DNA of 64,000 bases from Ischnura elegans (lineage: Eukaryota; Arthropoda; Insecta; Odonata; Coenagrionidae), in contig NW_025791658.1 of the NCBI RefSeq assembly GCF_921293095.1, positions 1,612,001 through 1,676,000 of the forward strand, given 5' to 3'. A program made the position numbers and the translations under genes. Shown here piece after piece: positions 1-12,100 of the stretch. The notes below the pieces were generated by a model. That model was not told where the DNA came from and made no database searches. It was given only the letters and a program-made list of their open reading frames with translations. The number at the start of each line of letters is the position of its first letter. Position 1 is the first letter of the stretch.

Positions 1-860
1 TGGCAAGAGAAGCGTGGGATGAGTTAGAAGCTGGAATAAAAGTGGGAGGAATGATGTTCAAATAAGTGAGATTCGCGGATGATCAGGCGTTGATTAGCCA
101 GTCAGCGAGGGGGCTCCAGGCTCTAGTGAATGCGTTATACGAGCGTTGCGAGGAGTATGGGATGAGGATTAATCACAAGAAAACTAAGGTTATGCGGTTT
201 TGTAAAGCATCATGAGCGAGGAATGTGAGACTTAAGATAAAGGCGGGTGGTGAAAAATTTGAGCAGGTTGAGAAGTTCAACTATTTAGGCAGTACGTTAG
301 AGGAAAACGGATGCGGTAGTAAGGACATTAGGAAGAGAATTGCATTAGCGAAGGAGGCGTTCATGAACAGGAAGGAGCTTCTGAGAGGATCGTTGTGTAA
401 GAGTTTAAAGAAAAGGTTAGTGAAGAGTTTGATCTGGAGTGTAGCGCTCTACGGTGCGGAAAAGTGGACATTGTGGAAAGAAGACGAGAGATGATTCGAG
501 GCATTCGAGGTGTGGGTATGGAGAAGAATGGAGAAGGTGAAATGGACGGAGAGGAAAAGGAACGACGAAGTGCTGGATATGGTTGGCAAGGAGAGGCAGC
601 TTTTAGATGAGGTACGGAGGAGACAGAAGGTATGGATGGAGTTAGTGCTTAGCGGGGAGGGGATGTTGAAAATGGTGTTAGAGGGTAGAATGTTAGGGAA
701 ACGAGGGAGGGGAAGGAAAAGAATAGGATTTTTAGATAAATTGAAAGGAAGTAGGCCTTACAGTGAATTGAAGAAGGCAGCGCTGGAAGGATAGGGAGTC
801 TCCCAAATCACTTCTTTAGTACTCCATGGAAACCTACCTTAATTGGTAGAATACTATAAT
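1..860 (+). pseudogene. LINE reverse transcriptase, 3' end, decayed
   Basis: This is the 3' part of a non-LTR retrotransposon polymerase. Near 68-85 the translation contains the reverse-transcriptase catalytic motif FADDQ. The palm/thumb and C-terminal tail typical of arthropod LINE polymerases follow (KFNYLGSTLEENG, then LVKSLIWSVALYGAE, then a basic tail to about 790). Stops at about 64, 213 and 492 break it into pieces, so it is dead. The 3' untranslated end, up to about 860, matches the inverted copy at 57706-58293, and both end near GTAGAATACTATAA. The 5' part lies outside the window. I cannot fix the clade; it resembles RTE- or Jockey-like polymerases. Confidence 0.85.
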
Positions 861-2431
861 TATAAACTGTATGTTGACTATTATATTAATTAAGGAAGGT
901 TTCGCTGCTTATAAATCGCATGTAATTACAAGGTGTAAAATCCAGCATGAATTCGAATACAATTACCTGCAAACATTCGTTACCAATAACGTAGTTCCAA
1001 AAGGGACATAAATATTACATTATTTCAGTAAGTCTTTAATAAAAACTGGTATCATTGATTCCATCGCACGTAAAAGTTCCTCATGGCATTTCAAACGTGA
1101 AAGCGCTTATATAATTACAAGTATAACTTTCAAGGACACTTACAAGTATAACTTTCACGCGACGAAATAATAACAACTAACCACATTCCATCATGTGATT
1201 AGGCTGCGTATTCTGATGTTTATTGTTTTAATTAATCTCTTAAATGTATCTCGGGTTACTTGTATCAGTTTTGCGACACTATAAACGTTTAAAAACCATT
1301 GCCACAAATAACTTTATAAACATGAAAAACTCTCAACAATAGCAGGAATTATTATGCACTCTTTTCTGTTTACATTACGTACATCGTAAAACTGAGTACC
1401 AAAGGTATTAAACTTTGAAACAAATCACCGCCTTTCATCAACTTAAGCCGAAACTAAGTAAAAACTTGATCTTCATATGAATAGTTACCCAATACATTGA
1501 TTTAAATCAACTTCTAACTCACCTCACAAATTGTGGAAGACGGCTATGGTTGCCACTTATCCATCCCGCACATTTGTTACAATTTCGCCCTTATCTCAGG
1601 ATTACAAGGAAAAACAAAAACACGGAACCCATCCCTGCAACTAATGGAACAGTTTAGTGCAGAAGAATCACCCACTTCTCTTATTAATCAATTACAAAAA
1701 TGTAAAAAACTGCACCTACTTGACGTTACGCCTATGCTACAACACAGCCCGCCATTAATGATTTGACCAACAATGGCGGACTGCGACGACTCAACTTTGT
1801 AGTTATTATTTGGCAATATAGAGGACTCTGACCGGCTTATGTAGTGGTTTACGGTTCACACGATTGATCAATGCAACCCTTTTTTGGAATTCAGAGAGTA
1901 TATCATAGGTCATAAGAGAGAATTATATATAAGTATAACGGATTTTAATGTTATTATTTTTTTTAGAGGACTCGTAAGAAATCTCGGATGGTGTGTTTAG
2001 TTCCTAAAAAACGGCGTAGCAATCGGTAATGGTTCAAATGGACCCAATTGAAAGCGAGCTTTCGTAAACGACATTTGTAAAAATTTAATACTTCACTTCG
2101 AATAAATCATGGAAATACATTAGAATTACGAAATGCGGGATGGCGGTTCTCATTCAGGTGAAGAAAAGCCTTCATTGACTGCAAAGAAACTTGCAATGTG
2201 GCCGCATTTGCGTGCTTCGATTCCCTATCCTGGGTTATTCTTCTCATAGCAATTGAATTTCACCGCCGTTTGCGCGGCATGTTGCCACAGTTGCAAACAG
2301 TTGGCGAATTTATTGCGCCGCACGGCTCTGCATGCTGGGCGGCGAGGGCTGCCTGTTGATGTTGATATCGTTTGTGTTTGGAGTCCTTGTTGTAAGCATA
2401 GGTCATATGGTACAATATTAAAGTATTCAAA
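861..2431. other. AT-rich upstream region of gene 1, nothing recognised
   Basis: No convincing ORF, RNA gene or terminal repeat was seen. The last 200 bases before the ATG at 2432 are more GC-balanced (about 2250-2400) and may hold the 5' leader and promoter of the zinc-finger gene. No TATA box or initiator can be called with confidence. Confidence 0.4.
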
Positions 2432-2563
2432 ATGAATCATGTCATCGATCATACTATGTGTAGATTGTGCCTATGTAAAGGCCGATTGTTTAACATTTTT
2501 GAAGACCATGTTGAAGTTAAATTCACTGTGAAGGCTGTGATTGAGGAACTGTTGCAACTAAAG
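2432..2563 (+). CDS. Gene 1 exon 1: first half of ZAD domain
   Basis: This first coding exon belongs to a ZAD C2H2 zinc-finger protein, a class of arthropod nuclear DNA-binding factors in which the ZAD mediates dimerisation. It starts at an ATG with a favourable A-rich context and encodes 44 residues. The first zinc-binding cysteine pair appears as CRLC (Cys-x2-Cys), followed by the helix region FTVKAVIEELLQLK. A textbook donor GTAAGTG begins at 2564 and leaves phase 0. Gene 2 exon 1 (55941-56072) has exactly the same length and phase. The second cysteine pair is in the next exon. Confidence 0.88.
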
Positions 2564-2763
2564 GTAAGTGAATGTGGAGAGTATTCCGTTTTAAATTTGT
2601 TTGAGATCTTACGAGGATGATACTATTTTTGAGTGTTTTGTAGTTGTAGAATATGCGTGTAAGATTCCGTTAGGCCATGTGTGTGATGCCTCGGTTATTT
2701 TTCTATATTATATGTTGTTGCGTATAATTTGACATCTTCCCTATTTTATTGTAATGTCTATAG

Positions 2764-2934
2764 GTGGAGAAGGAAGTCCTATATCCTTGGATGGTATGCC
2801 GCAATTGCTTGAATAAGTTATTTGATTTTATAATGTTTAAACGGCGATGCATGGAGAGTCAGCTGGTATATGACAACAGAATCAGGAAGAAAAAGTTTTC
2901 AAAGGGAAAGAGTCGAAAATCTGGAACCAAATTG
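2764..2934 (+). CDS. Gene 1 exon 2: second half of ZAD domain
   Basis: A 200-bp intron ends in TCTATAG and this exon continues in phase 0. It encodes 57 residues. The second ZAD cysteine pair is visible as VCRNC in YPWMVCRNCLNKLFDF, followed by the typical long helix containing FKRRCMESQ. A lysine/arginine-rich tail (RKKKFSKGKSRK) could be a nuclear localisation signal. The donor is GTTAGT at 2935, less canonical than the others. The spacing between the two cysteine pairs across the junction fits the ZAD family. Confidence 0.86.
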
Positions 2935-3304
2935 GTTAGTATTGATTATATTCATCGTAATCCGACGTTATGAACGAGGATGATTCAGTTGCTAAAGAGC
3001 ATTTCCTCAAGCTGTTAAAATTCATCGTGTGTTTACTCTTTATGTCAATAGATATTATGTCCTTTATGGACTCGAATAACTCCCTCACCGACTTCCAAGT
3101 TTTACTTGAGTGTTTATGTCGGTTATTCTCGAGAGAACTGTAACAACGTACATATTTATCATGATGCAGATTGAACAAATCGTAGTCGTGATTAAAAACT
3201 TTTGCGATTCAGAAATCTATGAGAGCAAATATGAAATGTCCAATTGCAGTATCTACACCGCCCTTAAAGTTTATGATTTTAGGTTTCACATAGCGTAATT
3301 AATT

Positions 3305-3541
3305 AAATATATGTTCCGGTGGGGGATTCAAAACCAGGGGGGAAAATTTTTGGTGAACAAGATACTAAGTTGGATTTTAAACTAATTTTAACAGTCTGTA
3401 TAATTGAAAAAAACTTAATTTGTTTCAAAAATATTTTGTAAGTTCAAGATTTTTCAATATTTTGTTTTCTTTTATGGGGGAAAATAACTGTATTTAAAAT
3501 TTTGGGGGGGTCCGGACCCCCTTACTGGCTACGTCACTGTG
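3305..3541. mobile_element. Fragment of G-rich DNA transposon end
   Basis: G-runs and C-runs (GGGGGGG near 3504, then TCCGGACCCCC) lead to a terminus reading CTGGCTACGTCACTG. Read in reverse, CAGTGACGTAGCCAG is a terminus commonly seen on arthropod DNA transposons. No matching second terminus was found, so this is a fragment. The family assignment is from recall, not from a search. Confidence 0.4.
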
Positions 3542-3699
3542 CTCTACTTTATCACTGAAAACGTGTGATTAATGGGTGGGTATTAGTATTATGGCCACAG
3601 TACTGAGACAATATACTTTCTCATTTGGGAGATATTGAGGATAATCCTTTCACCAAAGGCCGTGACATTGTCAGCTACCGCACTGAAAGAGGGTGGAAG

Positions 3700-4065
3700 G
3701 CACAAATACGAATGCTTTGTTTATATGAATTAGCTTAATGGATAATTGTTGCTTGCACGTAAATTGCAAGCTTGGAATTAAATTCCTCATTTTATTCTGA
3801 GAATTGTCAAATTTTGAACGAAGCTCTACCTTCAACATTAACACATTTAATGCAGCAACAATTTCCATGTTGATGTTTATACCGAAATTGAGATATTAGT
3901 TAGTATTTATTGTAGAATTTCGTTTAAAAATTGTAAACGATGCTCAATACGCAAATAATTCAATTCTTAGTTTATATTTTGTGAGAAAGGAACAAGTATT
4001 TATTTCGCAAACTGACTGGATAAACAATTGTATGACCGCGGTCCCTCACTGCCAAGAGGGGTAAT
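3700..4065 (+). repeat. Dispersed repeat K, copy 1
   Basis: This stretch (landmarks GATAATTGTTGCTTGCA near 3740 and GGATAAACAATTGTATGACC near 4018) is matched in opposite orientation by 26735-27075. The two copies are diverged but collinear over about 340 bp. No ends or coding potential were recognised, so the element class is unknown. Confidence 0.6.
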
Positions 4066-4576
4066 ATAAAGGCCTGGTTGCCTTCATATACTGTTGTTGC
4101 CTCAAAGCTGTGCAACGATTTGCCGAAATAGGTAAAAGACAGTGCATCACAGGAAATATTTGAGAAAAGGATTGGCTCCCACCTACTTTCTTGCTACCCA
4201 TGAACACTGATCACGTAATTTAATAATAATTTATCTGCTCATTGATGTGATTAATACTTATCGTTGTGTTAGAAGTATTAATCTAGTTCTTGTTTCATTT
4301 GTTAAGCTAAATTTCCTTTTTTAAAGTTGTGTTATTTATTATTTGGTATGTTTAATGTTCGATTTTCTGTTAGAATAAGAAATAATTCATTTCCAGTTTT
4401 ACTATGTTAATCCCAGTTTACTGTGTTAACCCATTAATCCTCACTGTTGCGTTAACGCAACATTATTGAATCCTAATTCTCAGAACAAGTTTCTACTTCA
4501 GAATATTTTTTTCTTCAATTTACTGACTTTTTTTAAAGTATCTCTAGTTCTAATTTTGTCATTTTCATTTATATAA

Positions 4577-5242
4577 TAGGGTAGTTTCCTTCATCAAAGA
4601 AAACGAAAGGCATTGATTGCGATTCGTTACCCACCATTAGTGTATTCATAATTTACAAATTATTTGGTTTTTGAAATACCGGTTTAAACGAATGGCAAGG
4701 GTCAAATTTTATCCTCATTTGAAAAAGGCCAGATTGGCGCCCATGCGATTCCACTCCGCATGACGTCACAGGGACCTAGTTTCTACACGAGAGGATAGGA
4801 GTTATACATTGTCTGAGATTACCAATGCATGCATTAGGCACAGAGCTCAGGGTAATATGTCTTAATAATCACCTATTAAAACTGGCTAAGTTCGGAAAGT
4901 TTTCTTCGTTTGATAAGGTATTAATAAACCTTTTTTAAGCCAAGCGCTACCATGCAGCAAGGTACTCAGCTATCCGCTAGCATCCTGCGACGTATCAGCG
5001 CTAAGCCTCGCCTCAAGGTCACCTCACCGGGCGGGAGGGGGTACCAGAAATACGACGTACGGAGATATTTCCCGGCATTCATACTTAAGCGTCGCGTTTT
5101 CGCGCGCTTGAAAATTTTCACTTTTCATTTAATTGCGAAAAATAGATGTTGTCATTTAAAAATCTAAAAGCGTGAAATACGTACTCCAGGAGTAATAATC
5201 TTTTGATTAAAGCAATAAAAAAATAATAGGAAACCACCCTAT
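4577..5242 (+). mobile_element. MITE family A, copy 1 (near full length)
   Basis: This is the reference copy of the most abundant repeat in the window. It is about 665 bp, opens TAGGGTAGTTTCCTTCATC and closes AATAGGAAACCACCCTA, giving imperfect inverted ends of about 15 bp that begin and end in TA. This suits a TA-targeting (Tc1/mariner/pogo superfamily) non-autonomous element, but no related transposase is seen here, so the class is inference. Shared internal landmarks are GAGGCACAGAGCTCAGG, GCTAGCA motifs near the middle, and CTCCAGGAGTAATAATCTTT near the right end. There is no significant ORF. Confidence 0.85.
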
Positions 5243-5716
5243 TGTATGTTAATGACTGATGGCGTTTGGCATAAAAATCGGTGCGCACATAGGAGACACC
5301 CTAGGAAAAATGACATACCCCAGCATGTCCGTTAAAAGGCAGAATGGGGAATTTCCTCTAAAAGAATACTGATAACTCCCGGCGAAGATGTCGAGTGTGC
5401 AAATCAAGATAAAAAATTATAGATGTAACCTAATTTTTTAAAATTACTTTATTTGTATTTATTTACGGTAGTTTTCCCAGCGTTGCGTATACGCAGCATT
5501 ATGAAAATCATAAAACGTGATGAAAGTATTTATTTTCCAAAAAGCCATCTTAATTAGACCAATATAATTCGGAAAATGCAAAACAACTGAAGTTAAAAGC
5601 CCTGAATACAGTCTGTGGAATAATGGGTTAATTGTACTGCTCACCACTTTAACAATTTCTATGTTCCAAAGGATTTTAAACTACTTGAACAAAAAATGAG
5701 TTTATTATTGTTTCAG
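5243..5716. other. Gene 1 intron 2, last part
   Basis: AT-rich intronic DNA with no recognised repeat. It ends in the polypyrimidine tract and acceptor TTGTTTCAG at 5708-5716. Confidence 0.5.
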
Positions 5717-5827
5717 GTGTCGGCCATGGAAGTTGATGGCAGCACGCAGGAGCAAGTCTCAGAGGATAAAGAGAATAATTCCTCCCCACTGGAAGCTGTG
5801 GGACATATCAAAGTAGAAAATGATTCT
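5717..5827 (+). CDS. Gene 1 exon 3: acidic linker
   Basis: This 37-codon exon lies between acceptor TTTCAG and donor GTAAGTATT, in phase 0 at both ends like the neighbouring exons. The peptide begins VSAMEVDGSTQEQVSEDKEN and ends HIKVENDS. It is acidic and polar, and IKVE matches the sumoylation consensus (hydrophobic-K-x-E) often found in ZAD zinc-finger linkers. It joins the ZAD to the downstream region. Assignment to the same gene rests on strand, phase and composition; no transcript is available. Confidence 0.72.
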
Positions 5828-6120
5828 GTAAGTATTAATGGGATAGCCTAAATGAAAAATTGCCATTTTTTTCTACATTTCAGCTAAAAGCTATTGTAAA
5901 TGATTGGTGATACATGAAAATAGCAATTTCATTTAAATTCTATGGCACTTTCAATTATAGTTTATGGCATTGTCTACCATCTAGTTTTTTCTTTATTTTC
6001 ATAATGTATCACTAATAGTTGACGACAGGTGTGATGAAACACAGTTATTTTAAAAAATATGGAGTAGTTTAAATAATTATGGGGTATAACAATAATAAAT
6101 TAAGGAATAACACATAAATT

Positions 6121-6698
6121 AAATTTTATGGTTGGAAGGAAATTACTTAGCTTTTCTACACAAAAACACACACTTTATTGCCGACTAGTTTCGGTTAGAC
6201 TGTACCATTTTCAAGACTAGTGATACACATAAGAATTTGCCGGTATATATACTCTGTGGTCAGGTGATTGGAGGGGAAGGGGAGAGGTAAGTGACGGGAA
6301 GGGTGAAGGTGGGAAGGGATAGGGGAAAAACCAGAGGTAGTTACAAAAAAATTGTAAAGAGGAAAGAACCCATTGCGAAAGAACCACCTTTTCTCTTTCC
6401 ACTCCCCCCTCCTAGACATTCCACTATTACACCCCAAAAAATCCTTGTGACGCCAACCCACGCTCTTCTTCATAACTACCTCTGGTTTTTCCCCTATCCC
6501 TTCCTACCGTCACCCTTCCCGTCACTTACCTCTCCCCTTCCCCTCCAATCACCCGACCACAGAGTATATATACCGGCAAATTCTTATGTGTATCACTAGT
6601 CTTGAAAATGGTACAGTGTAACGGAAACTAGTCGGCAATAAATTGTGTGTTTTTGTGTAGAAAAGCTAAGTAATTTCCTTCCAACCATAAAATATGGA
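6121..6698. repeat. Large fold-back (inverted repeat) element
   Basis: Two arms of about 220 bp are near-perfect inverted copies. The left arm begins near TTTTATGGTTGGAAGGAAAT (6124) and the right arm ends near TTTCCTTCCAACCATAAAA (6690). About 130 bp of loop (roughly 6350-6470) separates them. Each arm carries the phrase GACTAGTTTCGGTTA or its complement with a purine-rich tract. Similar cross-shaped inverted terminal repeats are known for Penelope-like elements, so this may be two such ends head to head; that is inference. Confidence 0.8.
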
Positions 6699-6887
6699 AT
6701 TCTACAAAGTAAAGGCCTCAAGAATTCAGTACATAAATTAAATACTTAAAAATGATACTAGCAGCCTGAATATCATTTACACTAGTCGTATGTCAACATT
6801 GATCACTTTCTTCCTTCAACGGATTGCATCTGTCTGTCACAACTAGATTGTACTGGCTGAAAAATCTCTCTGAACCCACGATGCTAA

Positions 6888-7925
6888 TAGGGTAGTTTCC
6901 TTCATCAAAGAAAACGAAAGGCATTTATAGCGATTCATTACTCACCATTAGTGCATTCATATTATACAGTGAGTCCTCGTTCTACGTCACCCCGTTTAAC
7001 GTCATTTCGCGATAACGTCACGAAAATTTTACGACCGTGATTCGTTTATCGCCCCTTCGCTTCGCGATAACGTCACGTATTTTAAATTTCGCGCGAGAAA
7101 AAAGGTGAAGTGGCAGGCGTTACAGGTTGTTTGTTTCGTGGGCGGTAATACGGTCAGTCTATTCAAAGTGTAAAATGGTGTGTATATTGTTAATTGCGAT
7201 TACGGTTTTGGCAAATTATAGCATTAGAGACATTTCCACGACAATGTCCAAGAGAACAATGTTCACAATAATTTTGGCGACTGCGACGATGTTTCAGCGA
7301 TGATGATGCCCAGGCGACGCCCGCCCGCCTCTATTCGTAATTAAAACCATCTCTTCGATTTCATAATCCCAGTTTGCCCGCCCTCGCTCATTTCCGCCAT
7401 TTTGATTTCGCTCCTGACCGGTCCGAAAAGAAATTCTCGTAGCGAGGGTAGGGCCTATGGACCAGAGCACCGGATCCCCGGTCTGTAGCGTCTGGTAGCA
7501 TTCATTGGACCGCACTATAGTGAAGCCGAAAAGCAAATGCGGGAAGATACAAAAATGGAGAAGGATTTACGTCACCGCTGCTATTGTCGTCGATGAAGAC
7601 AGGAACTCGTATTTATGCCATAGTTTGGCATTCCCATCGTAAAAAATGCCCCACATATGATACGCCAAAATTTTTTCGCATAGGAATTGTGAGGTCTAGG
7701 AACCGATATTCAATTTTTACATTGTTTTTATGGGATATTATGCTTCGATTAACGTCATTTCGTTTATTGTCACATTTCTCAGAAACGGTAGGTGACGTTA
7801 AACGAGGACTCACTGTACAAATTATTTGATTTTTGAAATCCCAGTTTAGACGAGTGTTAATGGTCAATTTTAAACTCATTTGAAAAAGGCCAGATTGGCA
7901 CCCATGCTATGCCACTCCACGTGAC
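6888..7925 (+). mobile_element. MITE family A, copy 2, interrupted and 3' truncated
   Basis: The left end is intact (TAGGGTAGTTTCC at 6888). The copy is split at 6966 by element B copy 1, resumes at 7818 (CAAATTATTTGAT), and breaks off near 7925, just after the CACGTGAC landmark. The interruption falls at a TA inside the family A sequence ATATACAAATT, which dates B as younger than this copy. A G/C-run segment with no identified ends follows to about 8000. Confidence 0.8.
6967..7815 (+). mobile_element. TA-flanked element B, copy 1 (849 bp)
   Basis: The element has inverted ends CAGTGAGTCCTCGTTCTACG and (complement of the right end) CAGTGAGTCCTCGTTTAACG. It is flanked by TA at 6965-6966 and 7816-7817, the target-site signature of the Tc1/mariner/pogo superfamily. 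Subterminal sequence is rich in CGTCA and ACGTCATTTCGCGATAACG. No transposase ORF survives, so it is non-autonomous. Two further copies are at 43333-44097 and 61897-62743. Confidence 0.88.
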
Positions 7926-8102
7926 ATTTCCTAAAATTTTGAGGGGTGGACCCCCGGTAATGAGGGCCCCCAATCACCCCAGACCGCCCCTGAAATGGCT
8001 GCACCGTATATTTAATGGCGAGTTCACTCGTGGGGACTAAGAGCACCCCAAAATCTTTACTTGCCTATGGGGAAGAAAGCCGCGATATATTTTTTCTAAT
8101 AA

Positions 8103-8242
8103 TAGGGTAGTTTCCTTCATCGAAGAAAACGAAATGCATTGATTGCGATTCCTTACCCACCATTGGTGTATTCATAATATACAATTTATTTGGTTTTAGA
8201 AATCCCAGTTTAGACGAATGGCAATGGTCAATTTTAACCTCT
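8103..8242 (+). mobile_element. MITE family A, copy 3 (left-end fragment)
   Basis: Only the left 140 bp remains, from TAGGGTAGTTTCCTTCATCG to about AATTTTAACCTC. The sequence beyond it is unrelated to the family. Confidence 0.8.
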
Positions 8243-9178
8243 CTTTGCATATGCCGTTGCACAACGATGTTTGTCCTACTCACGTGCAATTTTTTTTAAA
8301 GCTCTCGTAGGAGTATTGCAGTAGAATTTCAGCCATGGAAAATTTTTAATCAAAACACAACAGGCACATAGCATGAATCTTCCCAAGAGATTGGACAACA
8401 GGGGAATCTCAGCACCGTTAGAAAATAACCACGGCGTAGATTTCACAAAATACCCCCTATAGGCCCTCCATCAGCCCATGTCTATTTTTTTCCTTTCGGA
8501 GTACCCACGGACCATAAATCACTTGCCTCAAAGGAAAATATCAAGTTATTTGGGAACAATCGAAACGTGTTTCATCCATTCCCCGCCTCACCAACTGACC
8601 TTGATCGATCTCCCAGTTTCTGGAGGCCAAATGCTAACTGAGCCCGAAGATATCTTGATAGCTTTCAATAATCGTATGACACACAGGAGGTTCAAAAAAG
8701 AAAGATCTAATGCGACGCATGTCTGACAGAATTTAAGTTTTTTCAGCTCTAATTGTTTGACACAAAGATTTATAGTTACAACAAGGCTAATAATATTCAA
8801 AATAGTCCAAACAGGACAATTTCAGAAGAAACAAGCGTAGCATGAGCGCATTCAAACAAGGCGAGACAGACTGGAAACTTCAAGCAACTCAAACTGCGTG
8901 TATCACATTGCTGTGCCTTCACCCCTTCGCTTTGAAGACAATGATGTCACATGCAAGATCGGACGTGTTCTTCCCTTTCTCCTCCGCCCTCTGCCTCGTT
9001 GCTTCGAAGACGGAGGGAGCGCCTCCTTCCCCTCGACCTCTCCTTCAGCGCTCTTCACTTGCAAGCATTTCGGATTTCTTCTATCCGCCATTCAGTCAAA
9101 CAATGTACACACTCCTTCGAATTTTTTAAACAGCAGGTCTTGACACCAATATAATTTTCAATCTCAATAATCCTTATA

Positions 9179-12100
9179 CAGTAAACTCTTGATTTTACGA
9201 AGTCAGTGGGACCGGAAAATTGGCACTTCGTAAAATCGAGTTTCGTAAATTCAAACCTTTTTCATAAGTCACGAAAAAATGTTCGCTTTTGTTTCTTCCG
9301 CCCTTTTTTGTCTTTAGTGGTCTTATTTAAATGTTTTCGGTGGTTATTCTCGGTATTATTCCCGGTATTATTCATAGAAAAGGCTTTTTGTTATCGATTT
9401 ATGCTGTGAAAGATCGTTAAAGAATTATACCACCATAAAATTCCCATTTCTCGTTCATACTTCAACATCAACGATCGCTTAAGAAATTCCCGACCAGTTT
9501 AGAAAACGTAATCAAATAATGAATTGCTAAGTTTATTATAAGAATTTAATGTTATAAATTTGTGGTTAGGAGCCAATAGCTACTATTAAGTATGCAAAAG
9601 ATAGATATTTGTTTCTGACACCCATGGAATTTTAGCGGCAGCCGGCCTAACCGCCATTTATGTCGCCCTCTATAGCTCAGCGACGAGAAAAAAAAAGAAA
9701 AATGAGGGCCTCAACCCGTTTCCAAAATAACCTTCGTAAGTTAGTATTTCGAGTTACTCCGTATTTTCAGTTGAATGTGCTATCTTTTCCATTAGTTATT
9801 TTCATTGAGATTCAGTTACGATTATAAATTACGTAGGATATGATTATCTTCTGGCGAATATTAGAAGTAAATTCTGTTTGAGTTCTCCGTCCGGATACTG
9901 TGCTCCGTCATCTTAGCAGACATTGCTACGAAAGACCTTATTCTTCATCAGGACCATATTCTTCATACCGGGTGTGAAGTGCTACGTTCATATAGTATTT
10001 CTCTCTTTTTTTATGCCGGCAGGAGCAAGGTTCCAACCGAAAAACGACAGGAGAAACATATTATCGGAGAAATAAAAAGAGAAACGTTATTATCCGCATT
10101 GATTATTTTCCTACATGAGATGTTTCATCATTTCTCAACGTGTGTGAAGTATTGGTTCACTTGCGTGAATTCCCAAAAATGACATGCAAAAACCTGTACA
10201 TTCGCCTCGTTTAGTTTTCGTGTCCCTTTCTCCGCCGTATTGAAAGTTATGCAAAGAATCATTGACGTAGAGAAAAGATTTTCTTTTCTTTAGCACTAAA
10301 AAGTAGTCGCGCCATAATCATAAATAAATATTGTGAGGAAAGAGCAAAGAAAATAATTTCAATTGAAACGTCAGCAGAGAAGAAGAGAGACAATTATAAG
10401 CGCGGCACCATTTCCCCGACAGTGGAAGATACTTCTTCAGCCTCTCTCCGGTTAATAACTCACCCCCGTTGCAGGTAAAGATGCCCTTCTCCACAATCGG
10501 GGAACGTTCCCAGTGGGTGGGGTGAATAAGAGTGGAATGGGGATTGCCTGAGGAAAGAAGCGGTCAGCATATGGTGTGGTGAAGGGGGCAGGAGAAAGAA
10601 GGGTGGGGAAAGGGCCTTCAGCTCTGCCTCATTGTCAGTTTACGTTTGGGGGGCGTATTTTTCTACGACGCACTCAACCTCCGTAACCTTAGGGGGGGAG
10701 TGAATGGGAAATGTTGGGGAAGGAGGGGTTTGGGATGCGTAAGGTGGGTGTCAGCAAGATCAGCAGAAGGCCGCGGGAGGAAGTAAACAAAGACTTTGGA
10801 AAGAAAGATCTCTCGGCATGGGAAAACTGGGAGACGCGCGAGAAGAAAGTTCATGGTTAGAGTTAGAAGTGCGTCTTCATTACGAGTAGCCTGAAAAATA
10901 AGTTTGTGGTTAATAGAGCCCAATACTTAAGATATTTAAGTTGTTTACTCAGGAAGGCTATTGTATACACGAAAAGACACTACTAAAAAAATCTATTATT
11001 TTTTTTCTTTTTGCCCTTCTCCATCGCCGCTTCCACCATGGTTTCTCACTTGCACAAATGGGAATGAAATTGGGGACCTAACTCGTTAGCCAGATCAAAA
11101 TATCTTAATGTTTGGAGGGCAGCGTGTACTTCTTTTTTATTTGGTGAAATTGCTTCCTCGTCGTCACTGCTATTCTGACTAGTCCCGGCCGCTGCTTCTT
11201 CCGACTTATGTACCGGCGTCCCATTGTCGCAAGCTCGGAGATCATCGTCAAGGGCAATATAATCGTTTGATGTTGCGCGCTGTGCTCTTCCTGCTTTTTC
11301 CAAGAATTTTTAAAAATCATCTTTTAAGCCTCTAATCTCCTCCGCGATTTTATCCGCTGCAGCTTCCTGAAGGTATAACGTAACGAATCAACTATAGCCG
11401 TGATATTATAGCAGTAGAATTACTAGTAGGCTAGTTGTATCAATTACCAACCTCGAGAACATCCTCATGATGCGCTTTCAAAGGGAATCCGGCCGATTTC
11501 CAGCAATTTGCGATTGTAGTGGAGGAAATAAAGTACGTCTGTGAACCGTGTTCCTGCAATAAAAAATGACAATTTTATTAACTTGGCCATTTTAGCAAAG
11601 TTAATAAAATCGTTATTTCTCATCACAGAAACACGGTTCAGAGACGTACTTGAATGCCTGATTGGCAGGAGTGCGATGCAAACAATTATTTTTGATGACG
11701 GCATTGATTGATAGATTTTCAAAATGCAGTCAGAGCGGTCTCTTTTGGGGAGAAAGGCTCGGAGGGTCGAAGAGAGGGGCCAGCGAGGGTGAGCTCGTCG
11801 AGGAAAGGGTCCCGGATTAGGAACCCTTCGAAGTGCTTCGGCGAAAAGTAGTCAAGTAGTCTTCGAAGTACGTTCACAGCAGCCTGCCTTGCGAACGTAC
11901 CAGGTACGTTCACAGCAGTACAAAGGGTTAATTAGGAGTGTACGAAATACCCCGCGCGACCTTCCTGACATGTTAAACTACGAAGTATTGTCGATGCGAT
12001 TTTTACGAATAGGCACGTAAATAGGGGCATTATGTCAGTCGCGATATTTTACTTAACTCCTACTTCCCCTAATCTCCCACCGTGAGGTTTTAGGCGAACC

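Larger units (their letters stand above)
2935..4576. other. Gene 1 intron 2, first part
   Basis: Intronic AT-rich sequence. It contains a decayed element end at about 3305-3541 (described separately) and one copy of a dispersed repeat at about 3700-4060. The remainder, roughly 2935-3300 and 4066-4576, shows nothing recognisable. Confidence 0.5.

Noticed and set aside
7584-7829. Open frame inside element B copy 1, with a similar one at 43856
   Set aside because: Not conserved as a frame in copy 3 and not related to any transposase; non-autonomous element sequence.
8842-9154. Cluster of overlapping open frames on both strands
   Set aside because: A GC-richer stretch open in several frames at once, with no motif and no splice context.
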